Shown here in pieces: positions 52,091 through 64,000 of a stretch of DNA of 64,000 nucleotides. Every line of letters starts with the position of its first letter. Position 1 is the first letter of the stretch. Where the stretch lies: contig VZSE01015520.1 in the NCBI GenBank assembly GCA_013398275.1, forward strand, positions 124,001 through 188,000. The letters are read 5' to 3'. This DNA comes from Promerops cafer (taxonomy: Eukaryota > Chordata > Aves > Passeriformes > Nectariniidae). A model generated the notes under the pieces. The model worked only from the letters and a program-made list of their open reading frames with translations, was not told the DNA's origin and ran no database searches. Made by a program: the position numbers and the translations under genes.

Positions 52091-54316
52091 CCACGTAATC
52101 AACCAGTTATGGAAAGGCATAAATGCATATTTGCAGGGCTAAATATGTTCACTTGAGAATAAAAATGTTTGGATGATTATCTATAAATTATCTGACATTC
52201 TCCAGACCGCGCCGGTTTGGAAGTTGGATCAAAATTTGATGAATTACAAGCACGACACAAATGTTAGAGGAGAAGCTTTGCTCTGACTGTTTCTCTGGGT
52301 CTCTGCAAAAAAAAAAAAACCCTGGAAGAATGGCAGGGATACACCAAAAAATACAATCCCCACGGAGCTGAGTTTCCAAAACCTCTCAAATTATTATTTC
52401 TCTGATTTCAGATTGTTTATCACTATTGGCATTTAATATTCCACTACTGATCTTGCCACAAAATGATTTTTTTTTTAGTAAAGCAATAACCAGAAAGTAT
52501 GAGCAAAAAAAAAGTCTATCTTAGAGGCAAAATAAATTTCCTCTGGACTTTCACAGGCTGTCAGGTCCCAAATATCTTCCATTTCCTGATGACATTATTA
52601 ATGCTGGTCTAGGAACTCTTCCATAGTTTGGGAGCCGTAATTAAAATAACCGAGCTGCTTTTTTCATTTCCGTTTTTTCTGGCTGTGTTTGTCCATGTTC
52701 TTACACACCCAGATTCTCCTTATTTGTGGCAGCAAACCCTTTACTCTCCGTGGTGTTGAGCTCTCCAAGCTCCTGAGGGATGTCATGGGACTGGAAGTAG
52801 AATTTATGTCAAACTCCCCTGCGAGGGAACGCGCTGCTAAAAGCTGGCTTTGTCTCGTTTGTGGTTTTTTTTTTACTAGGCAGTGTTTGGGCTATAGACA
52901 TGGATAATTCTGCATCTTGAATGCTTTGCACCAAATTGCCACATCAGCACTAAATACCTCCACTTAATTTTTCATTTGGACCCGATGAAACATTTTTTCC
53001 CATGGAAGGAAAAGTCTGGTCTTTGTGATCGTGGCACTGCCAGCCCAAGTTACAGTAAAGGTTAATCACAAACAAGAGACAAGTAAAGTAGACAAAGAGC
53101 ATCATACACTTCACTTTTCAATGGATGTTTTCATAAATGTATGAATAATTTAAATTATCATTGCCGAGTATTTATTCGAGTGTTTCAGGGGAAAAAAATG
53201 CCTCCTCTTTTTTTTATTTTTTTTTTTTTCTTTCCCCTCCTTGATTCTTTTCATTTCTGTCTCATCTCTTTTATGTGCTGCATCGGCTGTTTTCTTGCCA
53301 TCTGAATCAGTTTTTTGGAACAATGGGATGTATGAGGGCTGAGGGGGCAGTGGAAGAATACAGCCCTTGTTGTACACTCTGTGACTTGACATTGATTAAT
53401 GAGGGTGCGGACATGGGCAGAATTTGATAGAGAGAGAAGGGGAAATTGGAGGACCTGAGGGCACCAGAAGGAGGAGGGCAAGGAGATGACAGAGAAGACC
53501 AGAAGGATGCCAGTGACTGCACAGCGAGTGGCGGAAGTGGCCCCACCCAGGGCCATCGTGGCCAGAGACCTGGAATGGGGGAGAGACACTTCCCTGACAG
53601 GAGAGTGTCCCCTCACAGTGACGGGGGCATTGCAGGGAGCAGCTCACACCTCTCCAGGTTTATCCTGCACTGCAAGACCCGCTGTGCCAAAGTAACTCTT
53701 TCAAGTGTGTGAACATTTGCCCCAAAAGTGCCATTTGAAACACCTTCCTCTCCTCTTGCCCTCATTCCTCCGTCTCCACCCCGTTGGTTTAACTCCAAAA
53801 CCTGAACACACAGAGGTTACAACTTTCCTGCAGGAGCCTAAAATGCTGTGCTGACACAGCCCTGAGGTCCAGACCTTGTGGATGCAGGGGATGGATGGAT
53901 TGGTAGCACTTTGGAGAGAGGAAAGTCTCCTAAATCCTGTTCTTTCAGTTGGATGTCTCTTATTATCTCACATGAGTAAGTCAGGAGAAGTGATGCTGGT
54001 CAGAAAAGAGTTTGCACACTGATAAACCAGAGATGTTTCAGGAAAGCTGAAAGTTTGGTGTGGTTCTTAATTGACTTTTTTTAAAAAAACCCACCTTGCC
54101 CCTTCAGAAGTAGAGGCCCAAAATGAGCTTAATCAGTTGGTGAAGTTGTAGAAGAGCAACATGTTCCTTGCTGGGTGGTTCAGGTGTAACGAAGCCACCA
54201 GGTTCTCTTGACTTGCATTAAACCAAAAAAAAGTTTGCTGTGAAATAGAAAAACTCAGAAAGAAGAACAATAACAAGTGACTGCAATCCTTTAGGATCCA
54301 GTTCCTGAGGTAACCC
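52091..54316. other. unique non-coding DNA
   Basis: No gene recognised. A-runs at 52307-52319 and 52506-52514; T-rich tract at 53200-53231. 53400-53700 is GC-richer with overlapping frames and no known domain. Confidence 0.45.
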
Positions 54317-54599
54317 AGAAAAAGATGGAGAGAAACTTTTTACAAGATCATGTAGTGACAGGATGAGGGGGGTGGCTTCAAACTGACAGAGAGTGAGTTT
54401 GGATTAGAGATGAGGAAGAAAGTCTTCCCTGTGAGGGTGGTGAGGTGCTGGAACAGGGAAGTGGTGGCTGCCCCATCCCTGGAAGTGTCCAAAGCCAGGC
54501 TGGACGGGGCTTGGAGCAACCTAGGACAGTGGAAGGTGTCCCTGCCCATGGCAGGGGTGGAATGAGATGAGTTTTAAGGTCCCTTCAGACCCTTCTGGG
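54317..54599 (+). mobile_element. CR1 LINE 3'-end fragment
   Basis: Sense-strand CR1: 'GAAAAAGATGGAGAGAAACT', 'TGTAGTGACAGGATGAGGGG', 'GGCTTCAAACTGACAGAGAG', 'CCATCCCTGGAAGTGTCCAA', 'GGAAGGTGTCCCTGCCCATG' and 'GAGTTTTAAGGTCCCTTCAG'. It lacks the final ATTCTATG tail. Plus orientation, about 283 bp. Confidence 0.95.
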
Positions 54600-56279
54600 T
54601 CTTTCCCACCCCGCTCCAGGACTGGCTGTGGCTCTTCCCTGCTGCTGTTTTGCTGAGCTGGGAAGTGCAGGGGTGAAGCTCCAGGACACACAAGGTGAGC
54701 CACATTTCCCTTTGCAGCATGTGGGGCACCGTTTGTGGGTTTGCTGCTTCTGGTCCTTCAAGGTGCACTTGATTAGCCCTGACCCAGGAATTCTTATGCC
54801 TGGCTGGCAGGACCTGCCCTCTGCAGAGAAAGATCAAAGCTGGTGGCTCAGACAGGTCCCCAAAGTGCTCAAAAGCCACCTGAAAGCTTCACACTGCCCC
54901 GTGTGAGGTGGCAGGAGCAGGGGAACCACCACAGCTGCTCTGGCAGGGAATTGCAGCATGTTTGGTACCCCAGGAAAGACAGGACCTAGGGTACAGTTTG
55001 GAATTATTGCTATTAAAAACATCACTATAATCCTTCTGGTCAGAAATCTTTAAAAACCCCACTTTTGATGAAACCTGAAAGCAAAGCTGCACTTTCAGAA
55101 ATTTCAACCAGAAGGAGAGAGAGAGAATCCACCCAAACTCGCCCATTCTCAGACTGAAATTCAAATTGTTTTGCCTCTCTGCAGTGCCCCAGATAAATTC
55201 GATATCTGCCAGCCCATGGACTGTTCATGTGCTAATCCCACTCAGACCCTCATTCAGGGCTGGTCTCTTTTGCATAAAACATTAAATGTTGGTTTGAGGG
55301 GACAGTTGTCCCTACCCCCTGTGCGGGATCTCTCCCCACCAGCCTCTGGCCACTCCGACCCTGTCTCATTTTCCCAGAGTGAAAGATCCTGGGTCTGCTG
55401 TTTGTGAATATAAAAGGAACACAGAAAAGTCTCACTGATGAGCACAGAATCTGCCCCCTGTCTCCCCTCTGCCCTGACCACCACCAGCTTTAATTCCTCA
55501 CCCAAAGAGCACCACGAAAATCCTGCTCCTGGCTTAGGTTCACGCAACCTGTTTGGGATTTCGGGGTGTAGAGGCAAAAGCAATGCCCTGTCCCCCAACA
55601 TCTGGCTGAGAACGAGGTCTCAGACTTTTTCTCTGAGCAGACTCTTCCAGCCTTCCCCTTTCTCCCTCCTCTTTGCATCCAAGACAAGCGGCCCAGTGAT
55701 CACCTGCAATGGCAGCCCCAGAGGGTGACCTGAGCCCTAGAGCTACTGCTGGAACAAATGAGAGAGCTTAACTAGAGCAAGACTGGCATAAAAAGGAAAG
55801 GGGAAAAAAGAGAGGAACAAAGATTCCGTCCAATTTGCTCTTTTAGGCATTGTAAAAACTGGCCTGTTTCCCAGTATATCACTCTGCCATTGAATAAGGT
55901 CAATTGCAGAGCAGTTCTTCAGTCATCCTGATGGGTTTTCATGAGAAAGTGAATGGAGTGCAAATTAGCCAAAGTCGTCACAAGCTTTTTTACTGTCACT
56001 CCAAGCCTGACAGTCCAAAGGAAAATGAGGATTAATAAATCTAACGAACTTTCTCCATTATCCAAGCCAGGTTAGGAAACTATTTATTGTCTCTCTTTTT
56101 CTGTGTTTCATCCATTTCGCCTACTGTGGTGAAGCATTTGGAGAAGAAAGGAACAACAGCCGCACGCACACACACGCTCACACACACCCCCAGAGCTCAG
56201 CCCCTCCAGAGCCCAGCACAGCCGTGGCCACAGCACAAAATAAAGGCACTGCCAGCAAGAAAATCAAGTTTTTAAAATA
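54600..56279. other. unique non-coding DNA
   Basis: No gene recognised. It includes a short (CA)n-like run at 56161-56188. 55830-56060 is AT-rich with regulatory-like texture. Confidence 0.45.
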
Positions 56280-56425
56280 ACTCGGCCTCGTACGCACCGT
56301 GTACAGTTTTAGATGAACCCTCGTAATTGCTCATTCCCGTTAATTAATATGTGCTCAGTGTGTTGAACATAAATATTTTATGGGAGAAAGAAGGGCTCCT
56401 AGTAAAGCTTTAAAATTACCTTTTT
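56280..56425. promoter_or_regulatory. candidate conserved non-coding element
   Basis: Repeat-free block with retained CpGs (CTCGGCCTCGTACGCACCGT) next to a homeodomain-type GTTAATTAATA (about 56339-56349). Retained CpG in AT-rich DNA can reflect constraint. Inference. Confidence 0.33.
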
Positions 56426-56437
56426 TGAGGGCAGAAA

Positions 56438-56475
56438 ATTAGTTTCAAGTTAAAGGATTAGTTTCAAGTGAAAGG
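56438..56475 (+). repeat. 19-bp tandem duplication
   Basis: ATTAGTTTCAAGTTAAAGG followed directly by a copy with one T-to-G change. Confidence 0.93.
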
Positions 56476-59400
56476 AAAAGTTTTTTTTTTACAATTATAT
56501 CCATGTGTGAAGTGGATTTTAGTGCAGCTTCAGTAATTTTTTTTTCAGTAGCTACTGAAAGGACACAAATCTTTCCTAATTTATAAAAAATAATTTGTAT
56601 TTGAGTAGCTTTTAAAACTTGCTTAACTTAGAGAACTGCCTGAAGCATTCCCAGAGAACAGGAGGTCACACAGAAGGGATGCAAAAGCCTCTAGGAACCA
56701 TTTAGGCTTTTTGGGTTGGAAGTTTAAGTCTGTGTGTCTATTTATGCAGATATTTATGGATTTAAATCAGGATAATGAAAACCTGTCCAAGTTCACAGCT
56801 GGACAACACGTTACCCGTGTAACTCCTATACACTGGGATTCCTACATAATTTTCCTTCAACATTCCCAAAGTCCTTAAAAACTTCCCTGAACAAGGCCTT
56901 GTTCTGCCTGAAAATAGATGTTTGAGCTGTCAGAATTCTTGTTTTCAGCACCAATTAAAGCCATTTCCCATTTGCAGTAAAGCAGGTGGAGAAAAGGAGA
57001 CAAAGGGATCAGTCCCTTGCTCCTGTCCTTGGGAATAAAAATCTGAGAGGGCACCAGCCCAAACTCCAGGTTTCTATTCTAATTTCAGCTAAAAGTGATC
57101 AAACCCCCTGATTTCTGAGGATTGGGAATACAGTACTGGTGGGAGAAAGCAAAATATACAATATACAGAATTTGACACCTGGATCCTCATTAAGACCCCC
57201 TGAATTGTGAACGACGACAAAGATGATGAGGGAACATTGAACTGCTCACACAAAACCAGCCATGGCTTTTTAAAACTAAAATGCTGAACTTCAACACTGT
57301 CTGCAGCCAAAAATGATTGCATTTCCCCTCTTTCTTCCAGTAACCATGAAAACTTATTTCAAATTGTGCTTTGTGTTGGTGCTGACAATTTGTTATTCCT
57401 CTCCCAGCAAAATCTCCTAAACTTCCTTCTTTAGTAACCAGGAAAAAGCTCAATAGACAAAACACAAGGTTTCATTCTGGAAGCTACTCAGAAAAAAAAA
57501 AAAAAAGCTTTTATTTCTTCCATCCTTCTTCAGTCCAATAAAAATCATAGCAAAAAAAAAGATCATTAAATACCTGTTTGGTATTTAATCCTCGTGGCTC
57601 CAGGAGAAAGCTAACTTGGAGAGTTTTTATCAACACTTTGTTTTCAGCTTTTCTGTGGAGACACTCAGGAGAATAAATTCCACCTGAGGAAGCTCATGCT
57701 CCTGTCTGAGTAACCAAAGAAAAATTGTTGAGCATTCAGAGCAATCTGGGCTTTGTTGAGATTTCCCTTCTCCTACTTTTACAGTCACTTGTCATTCTGT
57801 TTAATAAGAGAGAAAACTTTCCTGACCAGCTAAATTATGCCATTCAAGACGTTAAGGAAAACACACATACCCTGAAGTAAGGTAAAATTATGCTGCAATC
57901 ATCAAATCAGCCTTCTCTTCTTTATCCCATCTGTATATTCTCCTTGGAAAAGCTGGAGCAGGGGCTCCACGAGCAGCACAGCCCTACCTGCCTGCCACTG
58001 CAATTGCTGGTATTTTAATCTCATCAAAGAATCTGAGTTTTTCTTCCTGCTGTTTTGACTTTGCTGTCTCTTAGCCCTGTCACATTCACTAGTTTTGAAT
58101 AAGTGCAGAACTTGCATTTACAGAATTTGCAATCTGCGAGATTGTTTAAGTGATTTATCAAATACTTTGATTGAACACTTATTGCTGCTCCAGTTCTGAA
58201 TCTCATTTAAATTGACTGGGCTTGACATAAGCCTTTGGAGTGAACACAGAAATGAGTCCAGGCTCTGGAAGGTACAGCACGAGGGGGAAGAAGTTCCACC
58301 TCCAGCCCTGGCACTTCTGGAATTACACCCTGATAAAATCAGTGCTCTCTAGTCCTTATTAAGCATTTTATGTCTGAGAAAATCACAGTCAGATGGACTT
58401 TAGTTTATTGGTGATGCAGCACAACAGCTCTGAAAGTTGGTTCAGAAAACACAGAGCACCCCCCAGGGTCCTAAACCAGAAAATTTTGATTTTCTCCCAG
58501 TGGAGATGAAGGGCCCAGACCTTTGGCAGGCTCTGCTCAGCCACAACCACATCACTTAAATCCAAGTTAAAATCACTTTGCACTCACAGACAACACTCAG
58601 ACGAAAGAAAGGCTCTAAGTTCTGAAATACCTTAAAAAATTGAAAAAATGGTGACTTTTATCATCAGATGGATGATGCACCCCTGAGACATGCTAAGCAA
58701 ATCTGGGGCAAATGGATTTGAAGGTCTACAGCGACAACACCCAAAGGGATGCAGCAAAACTCTTCCAAATTCTAACTCAATGCACCCCAGACAGACACCA
58801 CTGGAAGGCTCAAGGCCTTCTGCTCCATGGAGACATTTCAATTTAACTACTTGTGTATTAAACTCATGCAATTCCCTCTTTTTCCCTTGTTTGTGTAGAA
58901 CAAACACAGTCTCCAAGACCACGTGCTGCCTTCCACATCTCTTTCCACGGAAGAACCACTTAGAAACACAACTTAGCCATGATTAAAAGCACAGGAGTGC
59001 TGTAATAAATCACAAATAACACAGAGAGGAGGGCCAGAGCCAGGGTGGGTTCCAAGCACCTGGGATCCTGAGGTGATCAGGTGCAGTGCTCACTGTGAGT
59101 AACAAGCAAGCAGAGGTAGAAGCAGTGGAGAGGGTTTGTTTCAGCCCATCAGAGATTAAATGGAATGCTCCTGCAGCACAACGGTCCCGGGGCTTTCTTG
59201 CTAAATCTGTTGTCTTTCAGGCTCATGGCATTTTCAATGCTTCCTCCAAACTCATGTGGGATAATGCACTCCCAAAAAGTAGGCTCTAGGTATGCACATT
59301 CTTAAAATCAACCACTCAACACGCATCCAAATAAAAGTGAGCTTTCTTCCCCATTTTCCCCAAGAAAGGAAGCTCAGAGCCCTTTTATGCATTGTGAATG

Positions 59401-60072
59401 GCCCACCTAATTTAGACTGAATTATACCCTAACCTTCATTTCCCCTTTACTTCTTTGCTCCATTCAGCAGTTTCTGACTTCAGCTAATTCACTAACAATC
59501 CCAGCTGGTCCTTCCCAGCTCCCAGTTCTTTAGCACATTGTCCAAGGAAACTATGTGCTCCCATCTACACTGGTATTCCACTCTCCAATTAACCTACTGC
59601 TGAGAGGCTTTACCCCTTTCCACCATCCATTCCTCTGCACAGACATTTTTTTTTTTTAACCTTTTACTTCTTGAATTAAAGTGCAGGAGATCCCTTCCAG
59701 GTGAGAAGGTGTTAAATTTATTTGCTGAAGGTTACTCAGGAAGACACGACCCAGGATGGGGGTGAGAGCCCTGAAAGAAAAACCTGCTTGATCTCCAGCT
59801 CTTTTCAAAGCTGAGTGTTAAGGAATAGATGTTTAAGGTAGAAGTAAACAAATAACAAAAGAATTTCCACACTTGCTCTCTGACAGGCGTGTGCTTGTTC
59901 TGAGCACTGAACCCTGGCAGAGGAGCCAGCTCAGCCAGAGGTGTGGCTGGGTTTGATCCGCACACAGATGGCACTGCTGGAGCCAGGGACATGGATTTGT
60001 GTTCTCGTTCTTTAGAAATAATCAGTGGAACTTTTTATCACCCAATTCTAACTTGGATGGCAACAGAGAGAA
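56476..60072. other. unique non-coding DNA
   Basis: No gene or repeat family recognised. A-runs at 57492-57506 and 57553-57562, T-run at 59647-59658. Confidence 0.5.
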
Positions 60073-60372
60073 GGCCTGTGGGCCTGTGGGCCTGTGGGCC
60101 TGCGGGTCCATGGGCCTGTGAGCCTGTGGGCCTGTGGGCCTGTGGGTCCGTGGGCCTGTGGGCCCGTGGGCCTGTGGGTCTGTGGGCCTGTGGGCCTGTG
60201 GGCCCGTGGGCCTGTGGGCCTGTGGGCCTGTGGGCCNNNNNNNNNNNNNNNNNNNNNNNNNNNNNNNNNNNNNNNNNNNNNNNNNNNNNNNNNNNNNNNN
60301 NNGGGCCTGTGGGCCTGTGGGTCCGTGGGCCTGTGGGCCCGTGGGCCTGTGGGCCTGTGGGCCTGCAGGGCC
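60073..60372 (+). repeat. octamer minisatellite, GGGCCTGT unit, with gap
   Basis: 8-bp units GGGCCTGT with recurrent variants GGGTCCGT, GGGCCCGT and GGGTCTGT on both sides of a 66-base gap. Because 8 is not a multiple of 3, each frame reads an 8-residue peptide repeat (Gly-Leu-Trp-Ala-Cys-Gly-Pro-Val). The long frames on both strands are therefore artefacts. The variants hint at a higher-order pattern. Confidence 0.98.
60237..60302. other. assembly gap (66 N) inside octamer array
   Basis: Sixty-six unknown bases flanked by the same repeat. The true array length is uncertain. Confidence 1.
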
Positions 60373-63300
60373 CCTCACTGTGAGAGTTTCGCCATGTCTG
60401 CAAGAGAGAAGCCTTGATCCACGTTACAGACCTATTGCACTGATTACCTTTTATGTAAATATATATTTATAGATGTAAAACTTTGGTTTTCTCTGATCAG
60501 GAACAGAGATAAGCCCAATCATTTGGGTGCCTGATCATACCACATTTGCACAAATAGAACAAACCAGCCAGAAACTGTTCTGCCATTTTGGGATAAAGCC
60601 AAGGCTTCAACATCTCAGAGTCCTCTACCCACAACATTTGACACCCAGAATTCCCACAGCAAGTGTTAATAAACCTCTCTGGATTCAGACTAGAGCCTTG
60701 TCTCTCTTACAGTGAGGGCCTGCACATGAGCCCTGCTGATAAAATGTGTCCCCCTCTTCACCTAAACTCTTATGTTTATCCCAAAACTCCTTCCTTATGC
60801 AGATTAGGACCACATTTTAGAAGCCCTGAACTTCCATGTTTGCTTCCTGAAATCCATTTAACGTTTCCCTCTCTGCCACCATGCCAAGTGCCTTCTTTCT
60901 GGGTAAATGGCCCGGATCTCATCATTGACAAGATCCCAGATAAAACAAAGACAGGGAAAAATGTAATGACTGGCTATTAAACACCCACCTCCCCCAGTTC
61001 CTCCTTTTCTTGTACATTTGCTTAGAAGCAAGTGAGCATAACAACAGCCCCGTGCTCAGAAAGTGGGGCTGGGAATCAGGCAGTGAGAAAGTCAATATGG
61101 AGCAGTGTGTCCATTTGTTTTGATTTATCTCACTAACTTCAATTGACAGTTAATTCATCAGAGGAGGAAAATGCCAGTCTAGTGAAAACACAACTCGTGA
61201 AGGAGAGAGAACCGAGTGGAAAACACAGAGTGTGGGTAATACAGGTAATAAATTAAAGGATACAGTATCAGTATTTTATCATTCCCACTCTGGATTTGCT
61301 ATATCCCAACTCTTGCCAATTACAATTTATAGTGAGTAGTAAATTTACACTGATTTATTTCACACGCACACACCCCCTTTACAAAATGAGGTGACTTTGG
61401 AAAACAGGAAAAGACACGGAGAGGAGTCGCTTCGGCTCAAATTCCAAAACCTGAAATTTCCAGCAGCAGCTACAAACCCTTGTAACAAGCCACAGGCGAG
61501 ATGAGAATTTACACTGAGAACGTTGGCTTGGATCTAAAATCCACAAAAATATTGAAGGGTTGAAAACGGGATTTGCACCAGCGACACCAGTGCAGGGGGT
61601 GGGGATGCACTGGGAGCCTCACACTCCCTGGGGGCTGATCCATGGTCTGCCCAGCCTCACAGGGCTGGGTACTCCCCCTTAGCCAGGAAAATGCTCCAGG
61701 TATTCCCTGGTTTAGCCCCCTGACCCCACAGCTCCTCCTCGGAGCCATTTGTTACCACCCAGCAACATTTCATTTCTCCCTGCTCAGGGGCTTTTTGCCT
61801 TCAGTGCCCATCTCTCCCAAAGGATGTTTGTAAGGTTGCTCTTTGCCTGACCTCAGGACAACATCAGTGACAATAAAAGCTGGAGATGGGATTTGGGGAG
61901 GTTCTGAGAGCCTGGCCCAGTTCCACTGTGCTCACCCCACACCCCTCCAGTGCCCAGAGCCGTCAGGTGAGAGACATCAGACAGAGCATCCCTGCTGGGA
62001 TGAATGTAAGAGTTTATTTTACTCACACCATCCCCATCCTCTCTGAACCTGCTGATCTCTTGTGTTCTGGAATTCGCCTTTCACTACAAAAAGCAGAAAT
62101 TGCTTGTGTTTAAATTAAACACTTTTCCCAGTAGTTTCATCAAATGCTCCTGTACAAGGATCCTATTTGCTTTTAGACAACAATCCCAGTTTGAAGTTCA
62201 GCCTTGCACGGACACAACTTGGATTATTCTTCCCTGCATATTCTAAATTAAATGACCTCGTGTTTATTTGAATGGAAGTTAACCTGTGATCTTTTTGGCC
62301 CATTCACTGAGTTTTGCAGGGCTGCTGAACATTTTGGGCACCATCCCTGATGCTGAATTTCCATCTGGGAAGTGCTGCTCCTCCACTCAGCAGCAAACCC
62401 CAATTTCTGCTCCAAAGAACACAGACAGCTCAACAAGGAGCTGAACTTCCTGCCTTTTTTTTTTTTTTCCCCCCTTAAATCACCTTCTATGCTTATTAAA
62501 CCCCAAGCACAGCTGCAGGGGACTAGAAGAAATTAAACTTCTTTCTGTCCATTTCCCAGGAAACTGGACAGGAGCCAAAAATAATCTGCCCTGGTTGAAG
62601 CATCTGCATTTTGCCTCCACAACTCTCCAGAAAGGCACCATCTCCATCTCCCTGCCATGCTGCTGAAATTCATTTTGGAGATGATAAAACCACTTAGAGA
62701 TAGCACAAGATCCTTCACTTCTGAGGGTGGGAGTGTCCATAAATCAAAGTTTGGGGCAATGGTTCAGTTGGTGTTTCAGAGGTGAGCTGCCCTCACTTTT
62801 GGTTTCAGCACGAGTAAACCTGGTGCAAGTTACCAACAGTGCAGCACTTTTGAATTGTTAAGCTAAAAAAGGGATTAAACACAACCACACACACCAAAAA
62901 AAAAAAAAAAGATTGTATCAACTCTGAAAATCCTACACCTTTCATATTACTGGCTAAAGGCTGCAAAGGCACAAATATGGGGCAGGACACGGGAGAGAGA
63001 AAGGAATCACAGCCTGAACTTTCACCCAAATGCCTAAATTAAATCACAAGTCTTGCAAAGGTTTCGAGAAGTCTGGATACTTCTGTTACGTTCACAAGGC
63101 ACTGCATTGGGGAGGGTATTGCTGAGAAAGGAAAACACCAATTATTGCAGTAGGATTTATTGGTATCTATGGTCCCAACAGCCAGGCTGGCCCAGTGAAT
63201 GGGGTGAACTCCTTAAAATACCTAAAAATTAGGTACACTCTGCTATTATATAGGTACACAATTTTATCCTATACAGGTATAACTCCTTAAAATACCTTAA

Positions 63301-63666
63301 AAGCTTAAAATCATTCCAAAACGTTGATCTTTTATCTGCACCCCTTTCTAAACACCCTGTGGTTGATGTTCAGCATCACCTGACAGTGCTACACCCATCT
63401 CACAAGCTGATCCCACAGCACATTTTCACTCACTGCTGCCACATCCCCCCTGCAGCTCCACCTTCCTTGCTTTCCAGCAAGAGCTGAAACATTCCAAAAT
63501 GTTCTGATACACCAAAAAGTCCAAATAAAATGCTAGAGGTGCAAGCTCTGCTCGTTTTAGATGGGGATGTTTCTGCTCCCTGGCTGGGCCCAGCACTTCC
63601 ACCAGGATTCCCACCCTGCCAGAGGACACAGGGCACCACCACAGCCCCAGCAACGACCAAAATCCT
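60373..63666. other. unique non-coding DNA
   Basis: No gene or repeat family recognised. T-run at 62454-62468, A-run at 62896-62910. The 17-mer AACTCCTTAAAATACCT occurs twice, 74 bp apart (63207 and 63281). Confidence 0.5.
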
Positions 63667-63728
63667 GGGGCTGCACTGAATTCTCCCCCTGCAAAAAGGG
63701 GCTGCACTGAATTCTCCCCCTGCAAAAA
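63667..63728 (+). repeat. 31-bp perfect tandem duplication
   Basis: The unit starting GGGGCTGCACTGAATTCTCC and ending CTGCAAAAA is present twice, back to back, without differences. This is a very recent local duplication. Confidence 0.97.
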
Positions 63729-64000
63729 CTTTCTGGTCACTCCAAGGAATGAAGCACCAAGTTTGGTGGATAAGGATTTCCCCCACTCAGCTGAGCAGGC
63801 TGTGATTTAGCAGTAAAGTTTCCAAGTTGTTAAATAACCTCTTCCTTCATGACATAAAAGATGAAGGAAGCTAAAAGGTGTAAGCAGGAAAACAGAATCT
63901 GATGTTTTATGGTGTTTAGGGGTGGAATTATCCAGTCCCACTAAGGCTGCCTGTGTGGCATCGACAGGAAATTCACCCCAACTACAGCTGACAACTCTGG
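63729..64000. other. unique non-coding DNA
   Basis: Nothing recognised. Confidence 0.45.

Noticed and set aside
60022..60472. Frames on both strands with Gly-Leu-Trp-Ala-Cys-Gly-Pro-Val or Pro-Thr-Gly-Pro-Gln-Ala-His-Arg repeats
   Set aside because: They are a period-8 artefact of the octamer array and span unknown bases.

Overview
This window looks like avian nuclear DNA, probably from a neoavian such as a songbird. The evidence is the repeat content. At least thirteen short, 5'-truncated 3' ends of CR1 LINEs occur, several starting at the diagnostic 'AATCATAGAATC...GGTTTGGGTTGGAAGG' type terminus on the + strand. There are also two decayed MIR-like CORE-SINE relics, no Alu/L1-type mammalian repeats, and an otherwise sparse, mostly unique sequence. 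Species-level placement cannot be made from the sequence alone.

I found no protein-coding gene that I can defend. There is no recognisable protein domain, no convincing exon with splice sites, and no tRNA or rRNA gene. The long open frames are either products of tandem repeats (GGGGATAAC-like at about 3.8-4.9 kb, pyrimidine-rich at 19.2-19.65 kb, AAGGAG at 32.06-32.92 kb, AGAGA at 44.35-44.51 kb, GGGCCTGT at 60.07-60.37 kb) or run through CR1 copies. The one open frame worth a second look lies on the minus strand in a CpG-dense patch at 11.68-11.99 kb.

Layout. 0-12 kb is unique DNA with four CR1 fragments, a gapped G-rich minisatellite set between CpG-rich flanks, and the 11.7-12.0 kb CpG-rich patch. 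12-19 kb is AT-rich, repeat-poor sequence rich in homeodomain-type TAATTA motifs; it looks like a run of conserved non-coding elements and contains a dispersed 128-129-bp duplicated sequence (14.6 and 18.2 kb). 19.2-19.65 kb is a long pyrimidine tract. 20-26 kb is mostly plain unique sequence with short tandem duplications and a perfect hairpin. 26-28 kb is a second regulatory-looking block. 28-64 kb is unique DNA punctuated by a 145-copy perfect AAGGAG hexamer array, nine of the CR1 fragments, two MIR-like relics, a two-phase pentamer array and a gapped octamer minisatellite.

The simplest reading is an intergenic region or a very large intron, possibly around a developmental regulator, in which the functional content (if any) is cis-regulatory. 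That reading is inference. A multi-bird alignment would confirm or refute it.
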